Source: Actinomycetes bacterium (GTDB lineage: Bacteria > Actinomycetota > Actinomycetes > Mycobacteriales > Mycobacteriaceae). Taken from it: a stretch of DNA of 19,100 nucleotides. The DNA lies in contig JAHZJY010000030.1 in NCBI GenBank assembly GCA_022600695.1, positions 1 to 19,100 of the forward strand. Reading direction: 5' to 3'. A model generated the notes under the pieces. That model did no database searches and was not told where the DNA came from. It was given only the letters and a program-made list of their open reading frames with translations. The position numbers were made by a program, and so were the translations under genes. Positions 1-8,084 of this stretch are shown here, piece by piece. Every line of letters begins with the position of its first letter. The stretch's first letter is position 1.

Positions 1-1
1 C

Positions 2-559
2 AACCGGGAGACCCTCGAGGTGCACTACAAGGGTAAGACCATCTCGCAGGTCCTCGATATGTCCATCGAGGACGCCTCCGAGTTCTTCCAACCCATCAGC
101 AGTATCCACCGCTACCTGAAAACCCTGGTGGATGTGGGTCTAGGGTACGTACGCCTCGGTCAGCCCGCCCCGACGCTGTCCGGCGGGGAAGCCCAGCGGG
201 TGAAATTAGCCGCCGAGCTGCAGAAGCGGTCCACCGGTCGGACTGTCTACATTCTCGACGAGCCCACCACCGGGCTGCATTTCGAGGACATCCGCAAACT
301 ACTGAAGGTCATCAACGGACTGGTCGACAAGGGCAATTCGGTGGTCGTGATCGAACACAACCTCGATGTCATCAAGACCTCGGACTGGGTCATCGACATG
401 GGCCCCGAAGGGGGAGCGGGCGGGGGCACCGTGGTGGCCGAGGGCACACCCGAAGAGGTTGCCGTCGAGGCGAAAAGCTATACCGGGGGTTTCCTGGCCG
501 GGCTACTTGCGACGCCTGCGCCCAAGAAGTCGCGGCGCCGGCGCAGGGTCAGCGCGTAG
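2..559 (+). CDS. uvrA: UvrABC excinuclease subunit A, C-terminal part (5' truncated by window)
   Basis: UvrA is the damage-sensing ABC ATPase of nucleotide excision repair; it dimerises and loads UvrB at DNA lesions. Only about the last 185 residues are present, reading in frame from base 2 to TAG at 557-559. Seen directly: the ABC signature [15 protein letters not shown], the Walker B stretch [14 protein letters not shown], and the H-loop region [21 protein letters not shown] followed by the glycine-rich [19 protein letters not shown] typical of the UvrA end. The Walker A, zinc modules and first ATPase half lie outside the window. The protein ends in a short basic tail ([11 protein letters not shown]). 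It converges on the small minus-strand gene ending at 696. The identification is very secure because this signature and H-loop combination is characteristic of UvrA. Confidence 0.97.
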   Translation, partial: NRETLEVHYKGKTISQVLDMSIEDASEFFQPISSIHRYLKTLVDVGLGYVRLGQPAPTLSGGEAQRVKLAAELQKRSTGRTVYILDEPTTGLHFEDIRKLLKVINGLVDKGNSVVVIEHNLDVIKTSDWVIDMGPEGGAGGGTVVAEGTPEEVAVEAKSYTGGFLAGLLATPAPKKSRRRRRVSA

Positions 560-695
560 TCGTTCCCGGCGGGATTGCCGGCCCGGATTGTTGCCGGCGC
601 GTCAGGATGAAATCCGGATATGCTATCGAGTGCGGGGCCCTGGGCGGTGCCGGGCTAATCGGACCCGAAATCATTCGCCACCAGTGCCGGTTCGA
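560..695. other. Convergent intergenic region between uvrA and the small minus-strand gene
   Basis: These 136 nt separate two convergent stop codons. A 5-bp GC hairpin (CCGGC at 566-570, GCCGG at 577-581, loop GGGATT) follows the uvrA stop closely. It has no T-tract, so it is at most a weak or non-canonical terminator. I see no other gene or repeat. Confidence 0.4.
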
Positions 696-1022
696 TCAGT
701 CCGGCTTGTTCATCGAGGCGCGGATCTCCTCGAGTTTCTCGGCGGCAGCCTGCTGACGGGACTCATACCGCTCGGCGGCGGTCCTGGCCTCGGGGGTGTC
801 CTCTGCCAGTTCGGTGGCGCCGAGTGCGGTGCCCAATCGGGTCTCGATCTTGTCCCGGACACCCTCAAGTGTCGGCACACCCGACGGGGTGTAGCCGGTC
901 TCCGGCGCGGGGGGAGCAACCGTCGGCAGGAGCGGGTCCGCCGCGGGCGGCGGTTGGCGATCAGTTGCCATCTCGGCGTCGGGTGCGGGCCCGGGTTCCG
1001 GCGCAGGCGGATCGTCGGCCAT
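696..1022 (-). CDS. Small Pro/Ala-rich protein of unknown function (108 aa)
   Basis: I do not recognise a family. The predicted protein has two parts: residues 1-50 are rich in Pro, Ala and Asp/Glu (for example DDPPAPEPGPAPDAE) and look disordered. Residues 51-108 look helical and charged, with an Ala/Glu/Gln-rich stretch (AAERYESRQQAAAEKLEEIR) that could form a short coiled coil. There is no signal peptide, membrane segment or cysteine. I chose the ATG at 1022 over an in-frame GTG at 1091 because the latter overlaps the end of lysX and adds an unlikely leader (TGRPGNAGSSACPPARG). The ATG lacks a good Shine-Dalgarno sequence, but TACGGT lies just upstream. It sits 70 nt downstream of lysX on the same strand and converges on uvrA. 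Codon use looks like that of its neighbours, so it is probably a real, cytosolic accessory gene. Confidence 0.65.
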   Translation of the reverse strand: MADDPPAPEPGPAPDAEMATDRQPPPAADPLLPTVAPPAPETGYTPSGVPTLEGVRDKIETRLGTALGATELAEDTPEARTAAERYESRQQAAAEKLEEIRASMNKPD

Positions 1023-1029
1023 GGGACTC

Positions 1030-1035
1030 ACCGTA
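1030..1035 (-). promoter_or_regulatory. Possible -10 box (TACGGT) for the small gene, leaderless spacing
   Basis: On the minus strand, TACGGT matches the mycobacterial TANNNT -10 motif. Its last T is 7 nt before the ATG at 1022. That spacing would start transcription at or 1 nt before the start codon, which fits leaderless translation and the lack of a strong SD. The motif is short, so chance is possible. Confidence 0.3.
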
Positions 1036-1092
1036 CTCCCGCGAGCCGGGGGACAGGCGCTGGAGCCCGCGTTACCGGGGCGACCGGTCACG

Positions 1093-4000
1093 CTATCGCG
1101 GCTTCGCCAGCGGGAAGGGCAGGGTTTCGCGGATACTGCGGCCGGTGATCAGCATCACCACCCGATCCACGCCCACACCGAGACCGCCGGTCGGTGGCAT
1201 GGCGTACTCCATGGCCTGCAAGAAGTCCTCGTCGAGTTCCATGGCCTCCGGATCGCCGCCGGCCGCCAGCATGGACTGCTGCTGCAGCCGGAGACGCTGT
1301 TCGACGGGATCGGTGAGTTCGCTGTAGGCCGTACCCAGCTCCACACCCCAGGCCACCAGGTCCCAACGTTCGGCGACTCCGCGGCGGTGACGGTGCGGCC
1401 GGGTCAGCGGCGCCACCGAGGTCGGGAAATCGGTGTAGAAGGTGGGCGCCTCGGTGCGGCCCTCGACAAGGCGCTCGTAGAGTTCCAGAATCACCGCACC
1501 GGTGTCCCAGTGGGTCAGATACGGGACCTCGGCCTGGTCGCACAATCGGCGGAGCGTAGGCAGTTCGGTATCGGCGTCAACGGATTCGCCCAGCGCCTCC
1601 GAGACGGCGTCGTGCACCGTTTTGACGGCCCAGCGCCCGGAAATGTCCACCGGTTCCACAGCGCCCGCGCGGCCCGCGCCGCCGGGCCGCATCACCACGG
1701 CCGAGCCGTTGGCGGCGGTCGCGGCGTTCTGGATGAGTTCCCGGCAGCCGTCGATCCAGACCAGGTAGTCCGCGTGCGCCTGATAGGCCTCCAGCAACGT
1801 GAACTCAGGGTTATGGCTGAAGTCGACACCCTCGTTGCGGAACGCCCGGCCGAGTTCGAAGACGCGTTCCACGCCGCCGACACAGAGACGCTTGAGGTAG
1901 AGCTCTGGTGCGATACGCAGGTACAGGTCAAGGTCGTAGGCGTTGATGTGGGTCTGGAACGGTCGGGCGTTGGCTCCGCCGTGGATCTGCTGCAGGATCG
2001 GAGTCTCGACCTCGAGGAATCCCTTATCGAACAACGTGTCGCGGATCGAGCGCACGATATCGCTGCGGGCCCGGATAAGGCCGCGGGCCACCGGATTGAT
2101 GGCCAGGTCGACATAGCGGGCCCGCACCCGGGCCTCTGGGTCGGTCAAGCCCTTCCACTTGTCGGGCAGCGGCCGCAGACACTTGCCCAGCAAGCGCCAG
2201 CCGTCGACCAGCACCGAGCGGGTTCCGCTTCTGCTCAGGCCCATCCTGCCGGTTACCTCGACCAGATCGCCGAGATCGATACAGGCGAAGTCGGCTGCAG
2301 TGCTGTCGATTTCGGATTTCTCCAGCAGCAGCTGAACGTCACCGGACCAGTCTCGAAGCATCGCGAAGGTCACGCCGCCGTAGTCCCGGCTCCGAAGCAC
2401 CCGGCCGGCTACGGTCACCGGTGTGCCGTCATCGGCGGCCAGGGCGGCCGCGATGGTGTGGCTCGGTTCGCGTCCCACCGGATACGGCTCGACTCCGTCC
2501 GCTCGCAGTGCCGTCAGCTTGGCCATCCGCACCCGGACCTGTTCGGGGAGCCGGTGCCGCTCGGTCTGCTCGGCCGTCGCCTCGGCGACCGGAGCGCTGC
2601 CGTCGGGGTGTAGCCGCCCGGTCGCGATGACGCCCGGCGGGACCGCCGAGCGGTGGCCGGTGTGCTGTCTGGACCGCCGCGAGAACGGCAGCACCAGGAA
2701 GCCCTCGGCGATCACCGATGCCACCCCGACCCGCGGGACCAGACGGGTGTCCTCGTAGCAGGCATACCGCGGCACCCACTGCGGCTGGTACTTCGTATTC
2801 GATCGGTACAGCGTCTCCAGCTGCCACCACCGGGAGAAGAACACCAGCAGCGCACGCCAGAGCCGCGCCACCGGGCCCGCGCCCAGCCGGGCGCCTTCTT
2901 CGAACGCCGACCGGAACATGGCGAAGTTCAGCGAGATCCGGCTGACACCGATGGTGTCGGCCTGCGCGAGCAGATCGCTGACCATCAGCTCGACGGTTCC
3001 GTTGGGCGACTGTGGAGACCGCCGCATCAGGTCCAGCGACAAGCCGTTACTACCCCAGGGGACGAATGACAGAATCCCGACCGCATCTTCGGTGTCACCG
3101 TTCGACCCCTTTGCCGACCCGGCCCGGAGGGCTTCAACCAGTAGGCAATCACCGTCAGCGCGATCACCCAAACGGCCGAGGGCCATCGAGAAACCACGCT
3201 CGGTCTCGGTATCGCGCCAACTATCCGCGCGTTTGATGACCCGGGCCATTTCCTCGGCGGACAGCTCGCGGTGGCGGCGCATCCGCACCGTTAGCCCGGC
3301 CCGCCGGGCCCGGGTGACCGCCTGGCGCACACCCCTCATATCCGCCCCGGACAGCCGGAACCTGTCGGGATAGAGAATCGCCTCGTCGCCGAGTTGCAGT
3401 GCGCTCAAACCGGCCTCCCGGTAGGCCTGCGCGCCGGTCGAACTGGCTCCCATCACCCCGGGTGCCCACCCGTAGGCGCGGCACAGCTTCAGCCATGCCG
3501 CGATGGCCTGCGGCCAGGCTCGCGGGTCGCCGACCGGATCCCCGCTGGCCAGGCATACGCCGATCTCCACCCGGTAGGTGACGGCGGCACGACCGCTCGG
3601 CGCGAAGATCACCGATTTGTCCCGCCGGGTGGCGAAGTAGCCCAGCGAGTCGTTCTTGCCCCACGCCTCAAGGAGGCCACGGATCGCCGACTCGTCCTCG
3701 CCGGTCAGGGCGTTCTCCGCCCGTTGAGACTGGAACAGCACGACAGCCGCGGCCATCAGCGCAATGGCGCCGAACAATCCGAACAGGGCGTTGAGGAAGA
3801 CATGCGGTTTGCCGACGAACAAGTCCGGGGTGGCGACGGCGAAGCCGCTGACCCGGTTTATCGCGTAGGGCAGCCGGTAATCCCGCTGCAGCGACCCGGG
3901 GAAGAGTTCAAGCAGACCCCAGGCCAGCAGAATTCCGACAACGTTGACCGCCACCAGCACGGCGACTGCCTTGAAGACCGCGCCCCGGCGCACTTTGGCC

Positions 4001-4413
4001 CAGAACTCGTTGTAGGCCAGCACGAGCAGCACCAGAGCCGCGATGTGCAGGGTCAGTCCCAGGAACTCCCCGACGTCCTCGAACCGTGTGCCTGCCGTCC
4101 CGGTCAGCCCCGCGATATCGAATCCGACCGCGAGCAGCAGGTTGGCCACCAGCACCCACCAGGCGATCCGTTTGCGGGCGGCGAGGGCGCCGGCCATAAC
4201 CGCCAGCGCGAATGCCCAGGCGAAGCTGGTGTCGGGGAAGTTGAACAGATAGTTGTCGATGAACTCGCGCGGCACCCTGGTGAGGTGGCGCACACCGGTC
4301 GACACGCTCGACAGCAGGGCTGCGGCCGCGATGGTGCCCAAGACCAGGCCCGAAGCGGCTGGCACCCAATGCAGCCGCGAGCGGGCTCCGGACCGGTTTG
4401 TCGTGGCCGTCAT
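1093..4413 (-). CDS. lysX: Bifunctional lysylphosphatidylglycerol synthase / lysyl-tRNA synthetase LysX
   Basis: This 1106-aa fusion both charges tRNA-Lys and transfers the lysine to phosphatidylglycerol, giving the membrane positive charge; mycobacterial LysX is known for resistance to cationic peptides. Seen in order: about six hydrophobic membrane helices (roughly 19-39, 62-80, 82-100, 117-137, 147-170, 205-228), an MprF/DUF2156-type GNAT-like transferase region (about 235-565, with [10 protein letters not shown] and [10 protein letters not shown]), a variable linker (575-625), an OB-fold anticodon domain (about 664-746) and a class II LysRS core. The core has motif 1 at [10 protein letters not shown] (799-808), motif 2 at [13 protein letters not shown] (850-862) and motif 3 at GLGVGVDR (1077-1084). 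It is somewhat shorter than the M. tuberculosis protein, which I recall at about 1170 aa. The ATG at 4413 is preceded by no SD but by TACCCT, suggesting its own promoter. It lies 45 nt downstream of the DUF1844 gene. Confidence 0.96.
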   Translation of the reverse strand: MTATTNRSGARSRLHWVPAASGLVLGTIAAAALLSSVSTGVRHLTRVPREFIDNYLFNFPDTSFAWAFALAVMAGALAARKRIAWWVLVANLLLAVGFDIAGLTGTAGTRFEDVGEFLGLTLHIAALVLLVLAYNEFWAKVRRGAVFKAVAVLVAVNVVGILLAWGLLELFPGSLQRDYRLPYAINRVSGFAVATPDLFVGKPHVFLNALFGLFGAIALMAAAVVLFQSQRAENALTGEDESAIRGLLEAWGKNDSLGYFATRRDKSVIFAPSGRAAVTYRVEIGVCLASGDPVGDPRAWPQAIAAWLKLCRAYGWAPGVMGASSTGAQAYREAGLSALQLGDEAILYPDRFRLSGADMRGVRQAVTRARRAGLTVRMRRHRELSAEEMARVIKRADSWRDTETERGFSMALGRLGDRADGDCLLVEALRAGSAKGSNGDTEDAVGILSFVPWGSNGLSLDLMRRSPQSPNGTVELMVSDLLAQADTIGVSRISLNFAMFRSAFEEGARLGAGPVARLWRALLVFFSRWWQLETLYRSNTKYQPQWVPRYACYEDTRLVPRVGVASVIAEGFLVLPFSRRSRQHTGHRSAVPPGVIATGRLHPDGSAPVAEATAEQTERHRLPEQVRVRMAKLTALRADGVEPYPVGREPSHTIAAALAADDGTPVTVAGRVLRSRDYGGVTFAMLRDWSGDVQLLLEKSEIDSTAADFACIDLGDLVEVTGRMGLSRSGTRSVLVDGWRLLGKCLRPLPDKWKGLTDPEARVRARYVDLAINPVARGLIRARSDIVRSIRDTLFDKGFLEVETPILQQIHGGANARPFQTHINAYDLDLYLRIAPELYLKRLCVGGVERVFELGRAFRNEGVDFSHNPEFTLLEAYQAHADYLVWIDGCRELIQNAATAANGSAVVMRPGGAGRAGAVEPVDISGRWAVKTVHDAVSEALGESVDADTELPTLRRLCDQAEVPYLTHWDTGAVILELYERLVEGRTEAPTFYTDFPTSVAPLTRPHRHRRGVAERWDLVAWGVELGTAYSELTDPVEQRLRLQQQSMLAAGGDPEAMELDEDFLQAMEYAMPPTGGLGVGVDRVVMLITGRSIRETLPFPLAKPR

Positions 4414-4421
4414 AAGCGGCC

Positions 4422-4427
4422 AGGGTA
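4422..4427 (-). promoter_or_regulatory. Possible -10 box (TACCCT) for lysX, near-leaderless
   Basis: On the minus strand TACCCT (TANNNT type) ends 8 nt before the lysX ATG. No SD lies in those 8 nt (GGCCGCTT), so a leaderless or nearly leaderless transcript is plausible. It lies in the 45-nt gap after the DUF1844 gene and would let lysX be expressed separately. Confidence 0.33.
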
Positions 4428-4458
4428 TTCCGCGAAACCCGGCTGGATGGGCAACGGC

Positions 4459-4794
4459 TCACTTCACCGTGCCGGTGTGCCTTTCGCCCGGACCGTGGCC
4501 GGGCTCGTCCGGGGCGGCGCTGGCCTCCCGGAAGGCCAATTGCAAGCTACGTAGACCGTCGCGCATCGGTCCCGCGTGCGGTCCCAGGAATTCCTTCGCC
4601 CCGTCCAGCAGTCCGGCCAGCGCGCTGATCAGCCGACGGGCCTCGTCGAGATCACGGTGCTCGCTGATATCCGGGTCGGGGGAGGCGAGTCCGATCTTCT
4701 CGGCCGCCGCGCTCATCAACATCACGGCGGCTCGGCTGATGATCTCGATGGCGGGGACGTCGGCCAGGTCGCGGATGTCAGGTTCGTCCGTCAT
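4459..4794 (-). CDS. DUF1844 family protein
   Basis: This 111-aa soluble protein matches what I know of the DUF1844 family: an N-terminal block IRDLADVPAIEIISRAAVMLMSAAAEKIGL (residues 8-36), then DLDEARRLISALAGLLDGAKEFLG, with helical, hydrophobic-patterned segments. The biochemical role of the family is unknown. No catalytic residues, cysteines or signal peptide are evident, and the C-terminus (92-111) is a Pro/Gly-rich tail. The start is placed at ATG 4794 because the protein then begins MTDEPDIRDL, the usual start of these proteins; an in-frame ATG pair at 4887/4884 would add 31 non-conserved residues. SD signals are weak. It is divergent from infC and 45 nt upstream of lysX, so it probably heads the lysX cluster. 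A link to translation is suggested only by its infC neighbour. Confidence 0.85.
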   Translation of the reverse strand: MTDEPDIRDLADVPAIEIISRAAVMLMSAAAEKIGLASPDPDISEHRDLDEARRLISALAGLLDGAKEFLGPHAGPMRDGLRSLQLAFREASAAPDEPGHGPGERHTGTVK

Positions 4795-4800
4795 GCCTGT

Positions 4801-4806
4801 TAGACT
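4801..4806 (+). promoter_or_regulatory. Possible -10 box (TAGACT) for the infC operon
   Basis: TAGACT fits the mycobacterial TANNNT -10 consensus; I see no convincing -35 (TCAGGT at 4778-4783 is poor). It would start transcription near 4813 and give a leader of about 264 nt containing all the hairpins before infC. It is the best match I found between the divergent start at 4794 and the hairpins. Confidence 0.3.
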
Positions 4807-4927
4807 CGCATGTACGACCGTCCCGGCTGACGCTGGGACAGCAAGTGGAGTCCCGCTCCCACCGCTGGCCGCGAGATTGAACATCAAGGCCCAGCGGTCC
4901 GGTCACGGATGTCTCCGGATATCCGTT

Positions 4928-4996
4928 CTGCGCACAACGCAGGCGGCACAAGTCGTGATCGGTCGGCATCGGGCCCTGCGACCAGCAGGGCCTTTT
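4928..4996 (+). promoter_or_regulatory. Candidate transcription attenuator in the infC leader
   Basis: Four segments can form mutually exclusive stems. Segment 1 (CTGCG, 4928-4932) pairs perfectly with segment 2 (CGCAG, 4938-4942). Segment 2 plus one base (CGCAGG, 4938-4943) also pairs with CCTGCG (4975-4980), which is the 5' arm of the terminator hairpin. That arm in turn pairs with 4985-4992. This is the layout of an antiterminator/anti-antiterminator switch. The infC-rpmI-rplT operon is known to be controlled by leader attenuation with L20 in Bacillus; whether the same ligand acts here is inference. Confidence 0.5.
4972..4996 (+). terminator. Intrinsic terminator-like hairpin in the infC leader
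   Basis: A perfect 8-bp GC-rich stem (GGCCCTGC 4972-4979, GCAGGGCC 4985-4992) with a 5-nt loop (GACCA) is followed at once by TTTT (4993-4996). It lies 80 nt upstream of the infC start codon and is the only canonical terminator shape I found in the window. The T-run is short, as is common in high-GC actinobacteria, so partial termination is likely. Confidence 0.65.
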
Positions 4997-5065
4997 CGCT
5001 GGTGGTGTGGTTTCTTCCGAAGCGGTCCCCGGTGTCTCCGGTCGGTCGAATACGGAAACCTAACC

Positions 5066-5072
5066 AGGGAGG
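5066..5072 (+). promoter_or_regulatory. Strong Shine-Dalgarno sequence deciding the ATC start of infC
   Basis: AGGGAGG ends 4 nt before the ATC at 5077-5079. It is among the best ribosome binding sites in the window and fixes a non-ATG/GTG start codon. Confidence 0.8.
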
Positions 5073-5076
5073 CCCC

Positions 5077-5669
<593 letters not shown>

Positions 5670-5679
<10 letters not shown>

Positions 5680-5699
5680 GAACAGCAGACCTGAGAACA
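5670..5699. repeat. Perfect 15-bp tandem duplication across the infC stop codon
   Basis: GCAGACCTGAGAACA occurs twice in a row (5670-5684 and 5685-5699). Each copy carries an in-frame TGA for infC, so the duplication keeps the frame and creates a second back-up stop. Confidence 0.95.
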
Positions 5700-5717
5700 A
5701 AGGAACCCGAGGACAGC

Positions 5718-5912
5718 ATGCCCAAGGCCAAGACCCACAGCGGTGCGAGCAAGCGATTCCGTCGCACCGGTACCGGGAAGATAGTGCGGCAGAAGGCGAA
5801 TCGCCGCCACCTGCTCGAGCACAAGTCGTCCAAGCGCACCCGCCGTCTCGACGGCCGCACCGAAGTGGCGGCCAATGACACCAAGCGGGTCAACAAGTTG
5901 CTGAAAGGCTGA
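5718..5912 (+). CDS. rpmI: 50S ribosomal protein L35
   Basis: A 64-aa very basic protein of normal L35 length and sequence: it begins [21 protein letters not shown], continues with [19 protein letters not shown] and ends NKLLKG. L35 is a small structural protein of the large ribosomal subunit that binds 23S rRNA. The ATG at 5718 follows a usable SD (GAGGAC, with AAAGGAA further upstream). It lies 38 nt downstream of infC and 67 nt upstream of rplT in the conserved IF3-L35-L20 operon, so it is probably cotranscribed and controlled by the infC leader. Nothing is odd in the protein itself. Confidence 0.97.
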   Translation: MPKAKTHSGASKRFRRTGTGKIVRQKANRRHLLEHKSSKRTRRLDGRTEVAANDTKRVNKLLKG

Positions 5913-5979
5913 GCGCCAAAGCGCCCCTGACGCACTGTCGAACCGAAAATTGCCGATCCGATAAGAAGAGGAACACCCC

Positions 5980-6369
5980 ATGGCCCGCGTGAAACGCGCA
6001 GTTAACGCCCAGAAGAAGCGGCGGACGATTCTCAAGGCGTCCAAGGGCTACCGCGGGCAGCGCTCCCGGCTGTACCGCAAAGCCAAAGAGCAGCAACTGC
6101 ATTCGCTCAATTACGCCTACCGTGACAGGCGCGCTCGCAAAGGCGATTTCCGCAAGCTGTGGATATCCCGGATCAACGCTGCCGCGCGTGCGAACGGTAT
6201 CACCTACAACCGGCTCATCCAGGGCCTCAAAGCCGCCGGGGTCGAGGTGGACCGCAAGAACCTCGCCGAGATCGCCGTAAGCGATCCGGCCGCGTTCACC
6301 GCGCTGGTCGAGGTTGCCCGTGCCGCACTACCGGAGGATGTGAACGCGCCCTCCGGAGAGGCTGCGTGA
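5980..6369 (+). CDS. rplT: 50S ribosomal protein L20
   Basis: A 129-aa basic protein with the full L20 pattern: [18 protein letters not shown] at the start, the long N-terminal extension rich in Arg and Lys ([17 protein letters not shown]), then [32 protein letters not shown] and [15 protein letters not shown]20 binds 23S rRNA early in 50S assembly and in several bacteria also represses its own operon by binding leader or intergenic mRNA. The C-terminus ([12 protein letters not shown]) is a short acidic extension. The start is ATG 5980, with AAGAAGAGGAA upstream as SD. Its TGA overlaps the GTG of tsnR, so the methyltransferase is probably translationally coupled to it. Confidence 0.97.
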   Translation: MARVKRAVNAQKKRRTILKASKGYRGQRSRLYRKAKEQQLHSLNYAYRDRRARKGDFRKLWISRINAAARANGITYNRLIQGLKAAGVEVDRKNLAEIAVSDPAAFTALVEVARAALPEDVNAPSGEAA

Positions 6370-7148
6370 GACCGCTTTCCGAGCGGTCATCCCGCGTCGT
6401 CGACGCGGTGAAACTACAGCGCCGCGCCGAACGGTCCGCGGTCGGCCGGTTCCTCGCCGAGGGACCCAACCTGATTGAAGCGGCCGCCCGGTGCGACATG
6501 GTGGAGGCGGTGTTCGCCACCGAGGCGGCGGCACAGCGGTATGGGCCGCTGCTCACCGATCTACCGGTCCACCCGGTCACCGATCGGGCCATGAAGGCGC
6601 TTTCTGAGACGGTGACGCCGGCCGGTCTCGTCGCGGTCTGCGCGAGGCCGGTGAGCAGCCTCGACGACATTCTGGCAGGCGATCCCGCCCTCGTGGTGGT
6701 CGCCGTTGACCTCGCCGATCCGGGCAACGCCGGAACCCTGATCAGGCTGGCCGACGCGCTGGGTGTTGAGGCGGTGGTCTTCGCTGGTGACGCTGTCGAT
6801 CCGTACAACGGCAAATGTGTGCGCTCGTCTGCGGGCAGCATCTTCTCGATGCCAGTCTGCATCGAGCCGGACACCTTGGAGCTCCTGGGACGGCTGCGTG
6901 GCTCCGGGCTGCAGATCCTGGCCACCACATTGGCCGGCGAACTCAGCCTGGATGATGCCCAGCCCATGCTGGGCGCCCGGACGGCATGGCTGTTCGGCTC
7001 CGAGGCGCATGGCCTCTCCGATGAGGTGGCCGGGCGGGCGGATCGACGGGTGGTCATTCCGATGTCGGGTGGCGTCGACAGCCTCAATATCGCTGCCGCC
7101 GCGGCGATCTGCCTCTATCAGAGCGCTCGCGCGCTGCGTGCCGAGTAG
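6366..7148 (+). CDS. tsnR: TrmH/SpoU-family RNA 2'-O-methyltransferase (TsnR-like)
   Basis: A SPOUT-class methyltransferase expected to place a 2'-O-methyl group on an rRNA (or tRNA) ribose using S-adenosylmethionine. The 260-aa product has an N-terminal substrate-binding part (about 1-100, with [10 protein letters not shown]) and a C-terminal trefoil-knot domain. Motif 1 is [16 protein letters not shown] (118-133), motif 2 is LFGSEAHGL (209-217) and motif 3 is [21 protein letters not shown] (231-251). The start is taken at GTG 6366, whose GTGA overlaps the rplT stop, giving the length expected from mycobacterial orthologues. It is named after thiostrepton-resistance methylases, but the family cannot be tied to one target nucleotide by sequence alone; being cotranscribed with L20 suggests an rRNA substrate. 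Confidence 0.9.
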   Translation: MRPLSERSSRVVDAVKLQRRAERSAVGRFLAEGPNLIEAAARCDMVEAVFATEAAAQRYGPLLTDLPVHPVTDRAMKALSETVTPAGLVAVCARPVSSLDDILAGDPALVVVAVDLADPGNAGTLIRLADALGVEAVVFAGDAVDPYNGKCVRSSAGSIFSMPVCIEPDTLELLGRLRGSGLQILATTLAGELSLDDAQPMLGARTAWLFGSEAHGLSDEVAGRADRRVVIPMSGGVDSLNIAAAAAICLYQSARALRAE

Positions 7149-7156
7149 CGCTGGCA

Positions 7157-7162
7157 TAGGCT
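7157..7162 (+). promoter_or_regulatory. -10 box (TAGGCT) positioned for a leaderless cyclase transcript
   Basis: TAGGCT fits TANNNT and ends exactly 6 nt before GTG 7169. The expected transcription start therefore coincides with the first base of the start codon. No SD lies between tsnR and the GTG. Leaderless genes with this geometry are common in mycobacteria, so this supports an independent promoter for the cyclase gene. Confidence 0.5.
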
Positions 7163-7168
7163 GACCCG

Positions 7169-8083
7169 GTGGACGTCGAGGTGAACGGCGAACAAGCCGG
7201 TCCCGGTGACGGCATCGAAGAAATTGCTGTTCCGGCGCGGGGTCCGGCCTCGTGGTGGCGCAACACCAACCACAATCCGGGGATCATCGCCGCCATCCGC
7301 CGGGCCCGGCACGCGCTGCCCGGCGATCCGGATTTCGGTGACCCGTTGTCGACCTCGGGTGACAGCGGCCCGCAGGCGGCGGCCCGAGCCGCCGACCGGC
7401 TGATCCGCGACCGTGCCGCGGCCACCCGCGAGGTCAGCCTGGCAACCCTGCAAGTCTGGCAGGCGTTGACTGAGCGGGTCTCGGGCCGGCCGGTCAACCC
7501 GGAGGTGACGATCGTGTTCACCGACCTGGTCGGTTTCTCCGATTGGTCGCTCGCGGTCGGCGACGCGGCAACCCTGCGGCTGCTGCGGAAGGTCGCCCAG
7601 GCGGCCGAGCCGCCACTGCTGGACGCCGGCGGTCATATCGTGAAACGCATGGGCGACGGCATGATGGCGACGTTCGCCGACCCGGTGACTGCGGTACGAG
7701 CCACCCTTACCGCTGTGGACGCCGTGAAAAACGTTGAAGTGCAAGGCTACACACCGCTGATGCGGGCCGGTATCCACAGCGGTCGCCCGCAGCGTATCGG
7801 CGGAGACTGGCTGGGAGTGGACGTCAACATCGCGGCCAGGGTGATGGATCGGGCCACCCGCGGCGGCCTCGTCATCTCCGAGGCCACACTGGAGGGCATC
7901 CCCCCTGAAGAGTTCGCGTCACTCGGGGTTACGGCGAGACGTGTCCGCCGCCAGGTGTTCAGCTCGCGACAGCCGGGTGTGCCCGCCGATCTGGTCATGT
8001 ATCGGATCAGACCCAAGTGGGACACGACCGGCGAATCACGGTTCGACGACGATGCCGAGGACTCCGACGGCAGCAAGTGCTGA
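7169..8083 (+). CDS. Class III adenylate cyclase (Rv1647-like, soluble)
   Basis: This 304-aa protein should make cAMP from ATP in the cytosol. The class III catalytic domain covers about residues 110-285. It carries every canonical residue I can map: metal-binding Asp119 in VFTDLVGFSDWS and Asp163 in KRMGDGMMATF, adenine-specifying Lys159 and Asp213 (GGDWLG), and transition-state Asn220 and Arg224 in GVDVNIAARV. It is therefore predicted to be active and ATP-specific. Residues 1-105 form a separate N-terminal region (PASWWRNTNHNPGIIAAIRRAR, then an Ala/Arg-rich helix) with no membrane helix or HAMP domain; its regulatory role is unknown. The C-terminus is acidic (RFDDDAEDSDGSKC). GTG 7169 lies 20 nt after tsnR with no SD and an ideally placed TAGGCT, suggesting leaderless expression. 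Its stop is 1 nt from the stop of the convergent flavoprotein gene. Confidence 0.93.
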   Translation: MDVEVNGEQAGPGDGIEEIAVPARGPASWWRNTNHNPGIIAAIRRARHALPGDPDFGDPLSTSGDSGPQAAARAADRLIRDRAAATREVSLATLQVWQALTERVSGRPVNPEVTIVFTDLVGFSDWSLAVGDAATLRLLRKVAQAAEPPLLDAGGHIVKRMGDGMMATFADPVTAVRATLTAVDAVKNVEVQGYTPLMRAGIHSGRPQRIGGDWLGVDVNIAARVMDRATRGGLVISEATLEGIPPEEFASLGVTARRVRRQVFSSRQPGVPADLVMYRIRPKWDTTGESRFDDDAEDSDGSKC

Positions 8084-8084
8084 C

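Noticed and set aside
1023..1091. GTG 1091 as start of the small gene next to lysX
   Set aside because: It overlaps the lysX stop and adds 23 residues that look non-coding; ATG 1022 fits the composition of the rest better.
1021..2613. 530-codon open frame on the plus strand, antisense to lysX
   Set aside because: The minus strand encodes LysRS with intact motifs; the antisense frame has no recognisable domain and is the usual third-position-GC shadow.
3394..4554. 386-codon plus-strand open frame over the LysX membrane/transferase region
   Set aside because: No domain similarity, rich in Arg/Gly/Gln as expected for a shadow frame, and it opposes a well-supported gene.
4810..4830. ATG-TAC-GAC-CGT-CCC-GGC-TGA as an infC leader peptide
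   Set aside because: The ATG lies too close to the TAGACT box to be within the transcript, it has no SD, and no regulatory codons are present.
4845..4880. 11-residue GTG mini-ORF in the infC leader
   Set aside because: No convincing SD and it ends well before the first hairpin; chance short ORFs of this size are common.
4909..5076. N-terminal extension of IF3 from ATG 4909
   Set aside because: Not similar to IF3, lacks an SD, and crosses the terminator hairpin; the ATC at 5077 has a strong SD and is the family start. Kept only as a question in the findings.
5913..5979. GCGC-CAAA-GCGC hairpin between rpmI and rplT
   Set aside because: Only a 4-bp stem with no T-tract; too small to call a terminator or an L20 site.
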